Notes: a model not told the origin generated them from the sequence alone. A stretch of DNA of 64,000 nucleotides from Atrina japonica (GCA_030159075.1 BROG01000635.1:197001-261000), one strand, 5' to 3'. Positions 1 to 11,214 are shown, counted from the stretch's first letter. Numbers and translations are program-made.

Positions 1-54
1 CATTTATGGAAGAAATGGGGATGATAATGTTTTTACTGGTTCCAAATTTGAATA

Positions 55-398
55 TTCGAATGAGTGATATCACTTATTCGTTTTGTAAAGTGACATCACC
101 TATTCGAATAGGTGATATCACTTATTCGAATAGGTGATATCACCTATAAAAGCGTATAAAATGATATCTCCTATTTTAAAAATTGATATCACCTATTCGA
201 AAGAGTGATATCGCTTATATCAATAGGTAATACCACTTATTCGTTTATGTAAGTGATATCACTTATTCGTATAAATGATATCACTCTATAGAATAGGTGA
301 TGTCACTCTATCAAATAGAGTGATATCACCCATTCGAATAGGTAATATTACTTATTTAATAAGTGATATCACCTATTCGAAAGAATGATATCACTAAC
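55..398. repeat. Tandem array of alternating palindromes, about 22-bp period
   Basis: The palindrome GTGATATCAC alternates with the palindrome CTATTCGAATAG, giving a unit of about 22 bp repeated roughly 15 times. GATATC or a one-base variant recurs near 66, 92, 114, 136, 163, 185, 206, 257, 279, 300, 322, 366 and 388. Both halves are their own reverse complements, so the array has no strand and could form many short hairpins. No coding potential is seen. Confidence 0.85.
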
Positions 399-503
399 TG
401 GTATTAAAACGTAAAACGGCGCTCCATACAGAACAACGTTCGTCTAAAAAATCAATGAGAAATTATCTAAAGCCCTTAAGAGTCATACCAGTTACCACAA
501 TAA

Positions 504-901
504 TATATCAAAACAGCCCAAATAAAACAGAAAAACAACTATGACATCAAAGTAAGAGGAACTATTAACAACCAGGAAATCGAGTTCTAGTGAAAGGTTT
601 AGCCTGGAATGGAAAACATAACTTTCAGATAAATGGGAGGAAAGTCCGTATATTGTAAAGATCAAATCCAGGAGTACCCGTTTACATTGTTCACAAAGAG
701 GGTAACACAAAACATCATAAAATACTACACAGAAACCTTTTACAACCCATTGGTTACATGGAAGGCGACGAAAAACACACAAAACCCATACCGACTTCCA
801 GATATCCAAAATATCGACCACCAGTTCCACCAAGAAAGAGAAGCACCACCGGTACAAGCAATCGTAATGGTCAGACAGTGCACACCAATGCACACCAATG
901 A
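504..901 (+). pseudogene. Decayed Ty3/Gypsy-type pol, C-terminal end of integrase
   Basis: Short protein blocks typical of the C-terminal part of Ty3/Gypsy integrases occur in the right order but in different frames. They are NNYDIKVRG (about 534-560), NRVLVKG (578-598), KWEESPYIV (631-657), GVPVYIVHKEG (671-703) and ILHRNLLQPIG (722-754). The last two share one frame, which stays open to a stop at 899-901. The earlier blocks are split by at least three one-base frameshifts and an in-frame stop. In intact elements this region helps bind DNA during integration. The catalytic core of integrase, reverse transcriptase and gag are not present, so this is a 3' remnant. The 133-residue open frame on the other strand (492-893) is an antisense shadow. 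The family call rests on motif order alone. Confidence 0.75.
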
Positions 902-1380
902 TGAATGTGATGAAGAATTATTCAGCATAGAAATGGCAGAATCCATTGCCAGTAATGTCAGCGAACCAGCCCAGGTACAAGTACAAAACCGGAACAAGTA
1001 CAAAATTGGAACAAGTACAAAATCAGAAACACGTAAAAGAAAAGAAACAAGACAATGAAAAAGAACAAGTATCTGCAACAGGAATACAAAACTTATCACA
1101 AAGTGAGGAAACACCTTTGGATCTACCACTTATACCACCTAGCGAAGCTGCAGTAGTTGTTGGTAGCACTGATGACGATCAGTCCCTTACTACAAGTGAA
1201 CAGAATACAGAACATGACGAGGACGCTCATCCACTTGATACTCCAAAAAGTGCAAGTGCTACTGTACCTGTTAGTGTTACTAATGATGAAACTAGTAAAC
1301 ACACAGCAAAGACAAACATCTAAAAAAATCAAGAAAAGACAACTTGGATGACTGACTACCAAATCAACCGACAGCATATG
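902..1380 (+). pseudogene. Probable C-terminal tail of the same pol remnant
   Basis: An open frame at 946-1323 encodes a hydrophilic stretch rich in Glu, Asp, Ser and Thr, with no recognisable domain. It is in a different frame from the integrase block. A Lys/Arg-rich end in yet another frame (KKIKKRQLG, to 1350) is followed by codons reading MTDYQ after a further shift. Many Ty3/Gypsy pol proteins end in a variable acidic tail and then a basic motif, so this is most simply the decayed end of the same element. A host exon is possible but less likely, because the frame breaks and no good splice sites frame it. Confidence 0.4.
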
Positions 1381-1763
1381 GTAACTGAGCGAGAACCTGA
1401 ATGAAAATTACGAGCAGATTATTTACAATCATTATCACAGAAAGGTGTAATTAATTCTGTAAATACTGAAGTAGCTAGTAACATTATAACATTATTAAAC
1501 ATTGTCAGTGGTAAATCTAAAAATATTATTAATTTATTCAGTCAGTTAAGTAGTCCATGATCAAATATATATAGTTTTAACGGCTAAATGATTATACTGT
1601 AATTTTTTATGAACTTTGAATTTTTGCTGATTGTATTACAGAATTCAAAGTGTAATACTTAAGTTAATTGATGTTTCATCATACACGTAATTGATTAATA
1701 GTGAAGTTCATTTATAAAATCTTAGTCCAATCTTTCAGTCCAACATACATGTACTTAAACTTT
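1381..1763. other. AT-rich stretch, no gene seen
   Basis: No motif was recognised. By position it would be the 3' untranslated part of the retroelement between the pol end and the candidate polypurine tract. Confidence 0.4.
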
Positions 1764-1783
1764 AAAAAAAAAGAAAAAAAAGA

Positions 1784-1814
<31 letters not shown>

Positions 1815-1830
1815 CAAAAAAACAACAAGA
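1764..1830 (+). repeat. A-rich low-complexity tract
   Basis: Runs of A broken by single G, then about six AAAAC units, then AACAACAAG. Confidence 0.85.
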
Positions 1831-1872
1831 ATTATAAATGCCGGGACGACCATTTTTGGAAGAGGGAGTATA

Positions 1873-2521
1873 TGTAGTAGTGTAAATTATATCTACTTTG
1901 TAGAAATTCATATTATTTTTTATCATACTTACTCTGTATTGTAATTTGTTTACTGTGTATAAATCCTTGAGTACAGTTTTTTTTACAATATACTTTATAA
2001 ATAGACGACTAATGACATCACAGGTTTATAGGTAATCATAGGTAAATGTATTCAAACCAAATTTTTCTATTGGTTATTGATTTTCCCTCTCTTTTCTTAG
2101 TATTGAATCATTGCAAACTCTCACTTACTTCTGAATAAGAAAGACATGCTTTCTCCAAAGACTGATTGATTGTGAGCACTTTTGTATTTTTTTATGTATT
2201 TCAAACTAGATTTGATTTTGTTGTATTACTTTATATTTTAAAGTATTTTGTATTTCAATTATAATATTGTAAAACCAAATTTAAGTCATATTTTGTAATC
2301 TACATTGATAAATGATCATAACTGAAAATCCACATGATTTTACCATAAGTTACATTGTAAATTGACCATATATATGTGTACCTGTATTTATGATTGTTTT
2401 ATTTTATTACAGATCAAATTATTAATATAAAGTTAACAGAGATACATGTAAATAAAATGACCAGAAACGAGCTCAAGATTCTGGAATTATCATTATCCGT
2501 AGAGGAGTAACCCCAGTTACA
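1873..2521 (+). mobile_element. Candidate LTR of the Ty3/Gypsy remnant
   Basis: A purine-rich stretch (GGAAGAGGGAGTA, about 1858-1870) could be the polypurine tract. Just after it, TGTAGTAGTG begins a segment that ends in AGTTACA (2515-2521), so the ends are TG and CA with a short TGTA/TACA inverted repeat. An AATAAA at 2451-2456, about 65 bases before the end, fits the polyadenylation signal of an LTR. No second LTR copy was found in the window, so the boundaries are inferred from structure only. Confidence 0.45.
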
Positions 2522-2522
2522 A

Positions 2523-2540
2523 TGGAGGGCTCGACTCGAA
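2523..2540 (+). other. Primer-binding-site-like sequence after the LTR
   Basis: TGGAGGGCTCGACTCGAA starts with TGG one base after the candidate LTR end, as a tRNA primer-binding site would. Its complement ends in CCCTCCA. Finding it after a pol-LTR order would imply a second, lost internal region or LTR-LTR recombination. It may be chance: the TTCGA in the complement is not at T-loop spacing. Confidence 0.2.
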
Positions 2541-2628
2541 AGTGCAATTTTCATTTCTCGATTCCCGTTACCGGGTCACCCCTTGTAACAATAATATCGG
2601 TTGTGACTGTTAGATTGAGATTGTGTTG

Positions 2629-2715
2629 ACCCTTTAAACCCTACAGACAATAATAGACTGGTCTAAACAATAGAATAGAGCATATCATCTAGATACTTAG
2701 GGTTGAAAGGGTTAA
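2629..2715. mobile_element. 87-bp MITE-like element, copy 1
   Basis: It begins ACCCTTTAAACCCTAC and ends TAGGGTTGAAAGGGTTAA, which form an imperfect terminal inverted repeat. The interior holds GACTGGTCTAAACAATAGA. A second copy lies in the opposite orientation at 28104-28180. No transposase is encoded. Confidence 0.65.
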
Positions 2716-3188
2716 TAGTTAAGAATGTGTTGAACTTGACACCATTGGCTTAACTACAAATGCGTTTCACTATTGTCTTTATTCTTAAATAAGACTTTAA
2801 CAAAATTTCGTAACATTGAGCCGAAAGCATAGGTATGTTAAATATAGTCACTAAAGCCAATTGCATTGGAAACCTTTAATCTGCATGCATTTCTGTTATT
2901 AAATGAAAATCATGTGGTTATCCTGATCCGATTCATATGGGCAGATAGGTTCAGTTAAAAGATAATAATTGTATTACTAAAATTGGATTTGGAGATAGTA
3001 TATCATTGTCAAGCATCTTAAAGATCACTGATATAATAGTAGTCAATAATCCCTGGCATGTCTTCAAAGAATATTTCTATGATTTTGTATGCTAAATGAT
3101 AAACAAAATAACGAACAGAATTATAGAATGTTGTGACTAAAGCTTTGGCCCTCAAAACAACAACTTTACAGCTTATAGCGCCTATCTT

Positions 3189-3190
<2 letters not shown>
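2716..3190. other. No feature seen
   Basis: Unique-looking AT-rich sequence without a credible open frame, repeat or RNA gene. Confidence 0.4.
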
Positions 3191-3271
<81 letters not shown>

Positions 3272-3558
3272 TACAAGCACACGCACGTACACACACACAC
3301 GCACGCACGTACACACACACACACTCACGCACGTACACACACACAGGCACGCACGTACACACACACACGCACGCACGTACACAGGCACGCACGTACACAC
3401 ACACACACACACGCACGCACGTACACACACACGCAGGCACGCACGTACACACACACACACACACGCACGCACGTACACACACACGCAGGCACGCACGTAC
3501 ACACACACACACGCACGTACACACACACGCAGGCACGCACGCAGGCACGCACGCAGGC
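3191..3558. repeat. Long (AC)n microsatellite with CACGCACGTA variants
   Basis: About 70 bases are almost pure AC. Some 300 bases follow of AC runs broken at intervals by GCACGCACGTAC, so the tract has a higher-order rhythm. The open frames rich in Val-Cys or Thr-His on both strands are artefacts of the repeat. Confidence 0.95.
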
Positions 3559-3564
3559 ATACAC

Positions 3565-4410
3565 GCACTACAGGTAATCTGTGATTTATTTTGTATCTTT
3601 TTACTAAAATGAAATATTAAACTGAAAATACAAGCATCTCTGTGTTCTTATCGTCAAATCATTGCTATTTATACTTCGCACGGTAAATAAACGATGTATG
3701 ACCATTCTTCTACAATACTTGATACTTGGAGATCTAAGCTTTTTTAAATACTTCGATATATGTGCACAATTCCTGTTCTTTATCAGGTAGATATCGCTGA
3801 AAAATCATTAAGCAACTTGGATATTTCTAGCTTCATTTGAGCTATTTCATTCGACTCCCTACAGTAACTTTACATTAATTCGTACAATAAATCCTAGTTT
3901 GACTCCTTGTGTTGTAATTTGCAATAACAATATGACGCAAATGTGAAATAAAAATATATATACGCATTGTGTAGAACGGTAAAGGCGAATAAATTGTTAC
4001 TTTGCGTTGTAGGTCGGTTAAATCAGTACTAATAACACTGCTGATGAGGGCTATTGTGGGCGGGTACACAAGTTTTAACAAGTCTAATTTGTAAAGATAC
4101 ACAATGAAAGAAATCATGTAACGAGATTAGAAAAGATGAATGAATAGAAAATCGGTTTCTATGACACCTATCCACAAGGTAGAGATAATGACATCTCGTG
4201 GGACATTTTTCTGGTGGGAGGTTTTTGAAAGACTAGATATATAGTTGAAATGAAATGCGCTCGAGTAATTTCTGATTTCTGAATAAAAAGAAATAAGATA
4301 AGAATGGGCAATAAACTGTTTTGTGGAATTATGATTATGGCATTGATTATCTTTAAGCGATTTTAATTATTACTATTTGTTTACAAACATTTAGGAAATG
4401 ATGAGGTTTT
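3565..4410. other. No feature seen
   Basis: AT-rich. An 80-codon minus-strand frame (3875-4117) shows no recognisable motif, and its base use matches the surroundings. Confidence 0.4.
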
Positions 4411-4628
4411 TTGGCCTTCGTAGTCAAGTGGTTAGAACTATGAATTCTCTAAACCTCTAGTCAGTTCGGGATCTAGTCTAAGTGAAATCTAAGCATTTTG
4501 TGAGAAAGTTTGCTAGTTTACTCGCAGAAGGTTATTGGGCTCTTCCCGGGTAAGTTGTAACCGTGCTCTGTCCTCCATCACCTGGGTGAAAAATTGTTGA
4601 GTGTGGCGTAAATCAAGCTCTTGAATGT
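4411..4628 (+). mobile_element. tRNA-derived SINE
   Basis: The head has an A-box-like TAGTCAAGTGGTTAG and a degraded B box (AGTTCGGGATCT). The body has GTTTACTCGCAGAAGG and TCTTCCCGGGTAA, and the end is TTGTTGAGTGTGGCGTAAA. The same order of blocks recurs at 23871, 29838, 41615 and 54595, and on the minus strand at 29408. A SINE codes for nothing and would need a partner reverse transcriptase. Confidence 0.8.
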
Positions 4629-5539
4629 AATTGCAAACGATTTAGTAATAAATTCACGTATTGGACATTGGTTTGCAAACTTTCTCAAAATCATAATTTT
4701 ATCACGAAAAATAAATATATTAACCGACAAAATACCATGGTTTTACTATATGATATTACTGTATACATGGCAATTTTAGCCTAGTTACGACAGAAAACAT
4801 ATTCACACCGTCTTAAATTCGCCCTTAATCATCTTAATGACTCGCATGAATGTATTTAACATTGTTATATCTATTTGCTTACTTTTGAATTGAAAATTTA
4901 AAAAGTAGACATGCAATCACTTTTAAATTTCCAATTCACGAGTTAGCAAATGACAGGAATTATGAAAATGCTTTCATGTGTTATAAATTCAATTTTCTTC
5001 CAATCTCTAAACTGTAGTAAAAATGGTATCTAAATACTTCATCAGATATTGGAAACTTCCACATGTTATAGTGCTGCTTTTATTCTGATTAATAACTTTC
5101 AACGAAGCATTTGTTTTATATAAAAGTCAACTGAAACAGCAAGTCATTGGAACATAAATAACTTTAAAAGAGCAAAAGTACCCCCCCCCCAAAAAAAATA
5201 AATAAATTAAAACATAAGAAAAATCATCTATTTCGACGTCATAATTTTGTAACGAACCAAACTTTTAGAAATTTCCGATCAAATATTTTAACTAGTAAAT
5301 TTATTTCAAAGGTAGCATTTAGATTTGAATATAACATTTGATATATTTAGGGGTACTCGCTGCGTAATCAAACGTTTGGGTTTTGTTTTTCACCACTTTG
5401 AGTGATGTACAATAACGAATAAGAGATATATGCACATGTATAGAAACTCTTGTATCCTATTTACTTTTTAAAATAAGGTCAGGTGAAATGCCGTATGCAT
5501 ATAGAAATAGTAAGGTCAAATTAATCATTTGATTTTTTG
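4629..5539. other. No gene; one homopolymer pair
   Basis: Contains a run of ten C followed by eight A (5181-5198). TTCACACCGTCTTAAATTCGCCC near 4803 resembles TTCACCCTGTC and TTTTCGCCCTTTC near 11010-11045, perhaps from another small dispersed repeat. Nothing else was recognised. Confidence 0.35.
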
Positions 5540-5724
5540 TTTGTTTATTGTTTTTCAACGTCCCTCTCAAGAATATTTCACTTATATGGAGACGTCACCA
5601 AATGCTGGTGAAGGGCTTCAAATTTTGGCCTATGCTCGGCACTTACGGCCGTTGCGCAAAGAGGGTTCTTTAACGTGCCGACACCTACTGTGATACGGGA
5701 CCTCGAGTTTTACTGTCCCATGGA
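5540..5724 (+). repeat. Dispersed repeat family C, copy 1
   Basis: Block order: a T/G-rich start, then AACGTCCCTCTCAAGAATAT, GGAGACGTCACCAAATGC, GGCCTATGCTCGGC, GGGTTCTTTAACGTGCC and GTGATACGGGACCTCGAG. Related blocks occur at 10039-10115 (minus), 15873-16084, 17028-17215 (minus) and 56876-57200. The longer copies end in a tRNA-like segment, so this may be a composite SINE. This copy lacks that end. Confidence 0.7.
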
Positions 5725-5763
5725 AAACAGATTAATCATTTGAAAACAAATAATTGTAAAAAG

Positions 5764-5879
5764 TCAGTTGAGCTCCAATTTCAAATGTATGTGTCTTTAC
5801 TAAAGCCAAATAATAAATTTAAAAGTCTAGCCGAAATCCGTTTATGTTTATGTTTACCCTCAGGGATTCAAACGGTCCA
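5764..5879 (-). repeat. Truncated copy of the 354-bp hammerhead repeat
   Basis: Matches the array unit at 41786-43476 from the hammerhead core outward: TCAGTTGAGCTCCAATTT, then CCAAATAATAAATTTAAAAG, then GCCGAAATCCGT, then TTTACCCTCAGGGATTCAAA. Two internal segments are missing. One edge falls inside the hammerhead core, so no working ribozyme remains. Confidence 0.65.
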
Positions 5880-6079
5880 TGTTTTCATTCCAGTATGAGA
5901 ATGTGCATGTATTTGCTCATTCGCATCAATTCTACAACAAATGAATTCTCTTGATACAAAGTACTACTTGGGAATTCCCGCAAATACTTTCTTCCTGAAA
6001 GAGACAAGAAGGAAGCAATACTTCCGTAATTATTATAATGAAGTTAATCGGAATATTTGATTGACAGCTAGAGATATTG

Positions 6080-6570
6080 CTATATCAGCAGGCGGGATGT
6101 TGTTCACGCCTTGTTTTAACAGGGGATATTTTTCGTAGATTTATATTGCGCGGTCGATATCGTGTACTGATTGGTTAAGTCTCAAGTGGAACACCGGTCG
6201 CGTGCAGTGTTCGTCTGCTTGTTGAATGAATCTCCATTAATAACAAGTTTAGATGATGAACTTGAAAAGCACAGAACAAGGTTGAAAACATTAGGGTCTG
6301 TAATTGATAAAGCTAGTTAAATACAAAGTGAAAGGTGTATCTAGTTTGTGCCTTTTCCTTAATAATGATTATTTTGTGACGGTTTACGATTGTTGAAATA
6401 GACCAAGAATTGTGAAACATCAACGATACACTTCTGAGTGGGGTATACATTTGATTTTCACGATTTTGTTTTCTGACTTGGTTTCGTTTTTGTCAAAAGG
6501 ATACTCGGAAAGTGTCTATGTATATCGAAGAAGAAAGAGAACATCGCATATGATTCATTTTACTCCACTG
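6080..6570 (+). other. Possible untranslated first exon with splice donor
   Basis: This stretch is less AT-biased than its surroundings. It has a CCAAT-type box in inverted or direct form (GATTGGTT near 6168) and ends in a strong donor, CTG|GTAAGT, with GTAAGT at 6571-6576. The only ATGs near the donor are at 6520, which gives an 11-codon frame, and 6550, which would run through the donor. If real, this is mainly 5' untranslated sequence with the coding exons outside the window or unrecognised. No TATA box, acceptor or coding exon supports it. Confidence 0.2.
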
Positions 6571-6886
6571 GTAAGTCTTTAATTAATCTCAACTAGTAAC
6601 TTGAATCTATATATTTCAATCTTTCTTTATATAAATATTATATGTTTGCAACTATGTTTTGGAAATATGATTCGTATATCTGAAGCACGTGTCGTAAAAG
6701 ACAATATAAATTGTATATTGTACCATCAATAATAAATATGAAATACAGTCAATCGAGACCACAGTTGTTTTAATAACGATAACATGGTCATAGTAATAGT
6801 ATCAGTTTTCTGTTACATTTTGATACTAACTTAAAACGAAATAACTAATTTTTAATTTACAGCAGCATGCTGAAGCATCGCATTAC

Positions 6887-6888
<2 letters not shown>
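6571..6888. other. No feature seen
   Basis: AT-rich sequence between the donor-like site and the compound microsatellite. Confidence 0.4.
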
Positions 6889-6923
<35 letters not shown>

Positions 6924-6932
6924 CAATAATAA

Positions 6933-7020
<88 letters not shown>
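6889..7020. repeat. Compound microsatellite (AAT)n-(AT)n-(GT)n
   Basis: A triplet AAT run, about 16 AT units and about 27 GT units follow one another directly. The open frames spanning it on both strands are repeat artefacts. Confidence 0.95.
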
Positions 7021-7024
<4 letters not shown>

Positions 7025-8476
7025 GGGACATATTTAGGAATTAAGGTTGGTCTTGTAAATTCTTCAACATCAATTTTTGCGTTCAAACAAGGAATATTTA
7101 TACATTCTGCACAAAATTTACGCTATTGTACAAAATACAAGACATTAGTTTACAATGAACACCCAACGGCAATTGCATATCTGAGCTTTGATCAATATTA
7201 ACGGAATACTTTGCTCCCGATTTTTATAAGTCATAACCTCCTATTCCAATCAAATTTATCCACAATCCTGTCGCTTTTCGATTTGTTTTTATTAATCTAA
7301 CCTCGACAACACCAACACGGTATGCTAGAAAATGAAGGCATCAGTCATCGGCCTAAATTCGACTCATTAACGGTGAATTTTCTGAACGATTTTGACATTC
7401 ACATTAACGCTTCGATCTGCGTTTGGTAATAACTATGATAGGGAAAGCAAGGGGATTTTTCAAAACAATATATTAGCAGAACTTTTTTTCCAGTCGGACT
7501 GGGATGATAGAGATTTTGATGATTAAGTCATTTCCGTTGCCGCACAAGGATGATTCAGAACGCGATCTATTATTTTTATCGTATTTCTTTTGTTTGTTTA
7601 ATTATGATAAATGCCTTGATGTAATGTAATTTCTTTATGAAATGTGTTTCCAAGACTAGACCAAGTTATTGCATTACCTTAATCTATAGTCAATACACAG
7701 ATTATGTCTATTATAAATGAATTCTATTCAGTAAAATTGACTATTTGTTTTACTCGTTTGACGATTTCACTATTATTTTGTTTAACGATTCTAACGGAAG
7801 TAGATATGTATTTTGTACATCTCAAAATGTGTTCAAGTACATTTGTTTTAACAGAAAGTAGAGTCAGATAAAATTTGTGTAGAAATAGATCAATAAAACA
7901 AAATAAAAATAGTTTTTCGCATAAAAAAGGAAACGCAATTGGGAATTGTGACGTTTAAAATTAAATTAAGCTGATACATACAATGTTTCTATTGACAGAT
8001 ATTTATGACTCTGTTGTGAAATTAAATGAAGTAATTTGTTAAGCTTTTTCTGAGCTTTAACAATCTGCGCCGTCAAAGTGTGTGTTATATTCAACAAGAT
8101 CAGTCTCTACATGCGCCATTCCATTACTCGCTCAGTTATATATTGAAGTGGCCGGGTACTTAATGATACAAATTGAACAATATCAAAAGCGGCAATTTAG
8201 AGATACAATAACTCGTAGAAGAATCGAAATCACTTTCAAAAGAAAATTTGGAGCGCAGTATAATGGAAATTTTAAATTTGAATGTAAACTAACGTGGAAA
8301 AGGCAAACTGAGTCACACCCATTTGTTGCGATGAGTAGATGCACTTCAGTATGAAGTGCCAATTAAATAAAATTGTAAATTTGAATTGTTTGTACTATTT
8401 TTTTTCTGAGCAAGATCTCAAAATATAATAATCAAAGAATCAAGATATTGACGTTTGTGCTATTTTGAAATGCAAT
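7021..8476. other. No feature seen
   Basis: A 90-codon plus-strand frame at 8082-8354 has a mixed amino-acid composition but no domain I recognise, no clear splice signals and no homologous copy in the window. I do not call it a gene. Confidence 0.35.
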
Positions 8477-8520
8477 AACTACTACTACTACTACTACTAT
8501 TATTATTATTACTGCTACTG

Positions 8521-8554
<34 letters not shown>

Positions 8555-8601
8555 AACTACTACTAGTACTACTACTACTACTACTACTGCTGCTGCTGGT
8601 G

Positions 8602-8648
<47 letters not shown>

Positions 8649-8766
8649 GCTACTGCTACTACAACTACTATTGCTACTACTACAACAACTACTACTACTA
8701 CTACTGCTGCTGCTGCTACTAATACTACTACTAATACTGCTACTACTACTACTACTACTGCTGCTG

Positions 8767-8841
<75 letters not shown>
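8477..8841. repeat. Long (CTA)n trinucleotide microsatellite
   Basis: About 365 bases of ACT/CTA triplets with scattered variants (CTG, CAA, ATT). The phase is kept, so the plus strand reads as a poly-Leu frame of about 80 residues. That is a property of the repeat, not evidence of a protein. Confidence 0.95.
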
Positions 8842-10038
8842 GTTTACCTAAAATCGAACTGTCATTATTCTGGTTAGTTATTTTGTTCGTTTGTCTGTCT
8901 GTATACTAGCTATCAAAAGGGAAGTAGACTTGGACAAATGTGACTATGTAATACCGAGGACAGTCTATTGGTGAACTTTTATATTGTAAGGAAATTCTAT
9001 TTACTACACAAACTTTGAAAATGACAATGGATCATTACTCAGTACTCTGCCGTCGATATAAACTATGATTATATAACGGTTTCTCCTGTATATGTCAAAG
9101 TCTTAACGCCACAACGAAACAAAACATATTGTTCTATTTTTCGCGGCGGATTAAGTGATAATGAGGAGTGTTACATGTGGAACAGCAGGAACTATTTTCA
9201 TTAAAGCCGTTAGAAGCAAGAATCAACCCGGAGATATAACGTCATCGTTAAACCAACTTTAGATATACATTTACTTTAATTGAGCTATGCCATCCACTGG
9301 TCAAATATGTTTATACATGTTTCGAGTGTATGAAATACTTTCTTCACCTACTTTGTCTTTCATAATATTAGTGTATTATTCCAATACAACAAAATTAAAT
9401 CAATGACTTAACAAAGAGGGATTTACAAGTAGTGTGCGAATTATTTTTGCTATGAGATTATAATACATTATTGACACAGTTTAGAAAATATTCAATAGAT
9501 TAATTTCCTCATTCTGCAAGTCATAATGACAGTAGGTAATTTCCGGGAAGTTGCGTGACAATTCCGACAAATCTTTGAATTTGATTGGCATTCTTATTGT
9601 GTCACGTGTAGATTTCATGGTTATTCGTACTGTGCATCACGTGTGGTAGTATATTCCATTGTCATCCAAAGTTTTAGTCACGTGCACTTGTAGATTAAAA
9701 AGACTGACCAGGATATTTATCGATGTTTGAGAAGTTCAAGTTATAATTTAGAATTACAACTGCTGCACTTATCGATATCTTTTTCACGACGCTGGACTTT
9801 TGATAGTAAAAGTTTAATCTAACACATAAACAAAAGAAATGCAAAATAAAAAAAGCTTTCAAATTAATATATCATACATTTACATTACAGAGACAAATTT
9901 TGTTCATGTAAATTTCACGTGAAATAACTCGATTTTTACGTGAAAACTTTACGTGGATTCCACGCTAACCGAGCTTTTACGTTAAGAACTGGGCTGGTCG
10001 AGACGGAGCTTTTATGGTCGTGAGTTAAATCACGTTAC
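8842..10038. other. No gene; E-boxes and short ACGT-rich repeats
   Basis: Besides the E-box cluster, 9900-9990 holds several copies of TTTACGTG/TTCACGTG-like words, a loose short repeat with palindromic character. No coding frame is supported. Confidence 0.35.
9603..9684. promoter_or_regulatory. Cluster of three TCACGTG E-boxes
   Basis: CACGTG occurs at 9603-9608, 9638-9643 and 9679-9684, each preceded by T, within about 80 bases of otherwise AT-rich DNA. CACGTG is the site of bHLH-ZIP factors such as USF, MITF/TFE and MYC. No nearby gene start is seen, so a regulatory role is conjecture. Confidence 0.25.
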
Positions 10039-10115
10039 AGTTAAAGCCGAGGCCCGGCTAAGTGTCGACGTTAAAGAATCCTCAGCTATCCGTGCCGAGC
10101 ATAAGTGGAAATTTT
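10039..10115 (-). repeat. Fragment of dispersed repeat family C
   Basis: On the minus strand it reads CTTATGCTCGGCACGG, then GGATTCTTTAACGTCGACAC, then GGGCCTCGGCTTTAACTG, matching the middle of the copy at 5540-5724. Confidence 0.6.
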
Positions 10116-11214
10116 TAAAAAGACGTATAAATTTAGCGGTTTCACGTCCGAAAAAATTCCATGGTAATTATAAATTTATAGGCTCGAGAAGAAATTAAGT
10201 GGTTTCATGATTTTATCAATTAACAAGATGTGTTTGTATCTTTGAAACATCAAATGCCCCCGTATAAGTGGTTCCAACAAATTTGTATATAAACGAGAAA
10301 TATTGCGACTTTATTGTGAAACACAAATAAACAAATTTGAAAACGCACTTTATAATTACAGATAAACAGACACACAAACAAACAGGCAAGCAGACAGACG
10401 GACGACCCAAACACTAAATAACCGGGGCGCACCTTTCAGACCGGGTGCAAAAAAACTCTTACCTATGAAAAGGAATGAATTGTTAGCGATATTCAATTTG
10501 AGCGATCCCAACAACCTCGCTAATAATGCTAAAATTGAATTTTATCATTCATATAGAATGTTTAGTACATAAGTCGCTAGTTTTACATCTTTAAAAGCTT
10601 CCAAAAGCTTCTACTCTCTCGACTACTCCTAAAACTGTTATTTTCTAATCAAAACCCATTCATATATACAGCTAAGTTACCCATGAATCATTTGTAAAAA
10701 CCACCTGTAACATGCTTACATGCACAATGCGTATCATGGAAAGTTTAAATGTTTAACAATCTATGGCAAACAGAAATCCAACACCTATTTTGAAACACAT
10801 GTGAAATATTAAGAATCATGCATGTCAAAAAAAAAGCGAAGGCCAACATTTCATAATGATTTTGATATGCAATAAATAAGTCTTTTCAAATATATATGCG
10901 TCTTGTATTTTGCAGCAATATAGATGACCGTAATACTCATTAATGAAAAATATACAGATTCCTTTGTAAGACCAATACAGTGCATCTTGAATGTTATCGC
11001 CCCTGGTCATTTTCGCCCTTTCAAGACATAAAGCATATTCACCCTGTCATGAATCACCATAGTCTCAGGAATGGCATGTTTGTCCGTACTTCAGCGTGGA
11101 AATGTCGCTTCCATTTTAAATTCACCCTCACATCTTATGACCAAAGCGACGAAATTAAATCGGATAGAACATTTGCAGGTGTACAATAATCGTGGTTTTA
11201 ATGAGCAAGAAAAT
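10116..11214. other. No gene seen
   Basis: An 80-codon plus-strand frame (11071-11313) runs into the inverted-repeat element that starts at 11215, so it is not a gene. Part of 10990-11050 resembles sequence near 4803. Confidence 0.35.

Noticed and set aside
492..893. 133-residue minus-strand frame
   Set aside because: Antisense to the Ty3/Gypsy integrase blocks, which explain the region better.
3018..3612. Open frames of 79-180 residues, Cys-Val or Thr-His rich, on both strands
   Set aside because: Translation of an AC/GT microsatellite; every frame is open because the repeat has no stop codon.
8599..8877. Poly-Leu frame of about 80 residues
   Set aside because: Direct translation of the (CTA)n triplet tract.
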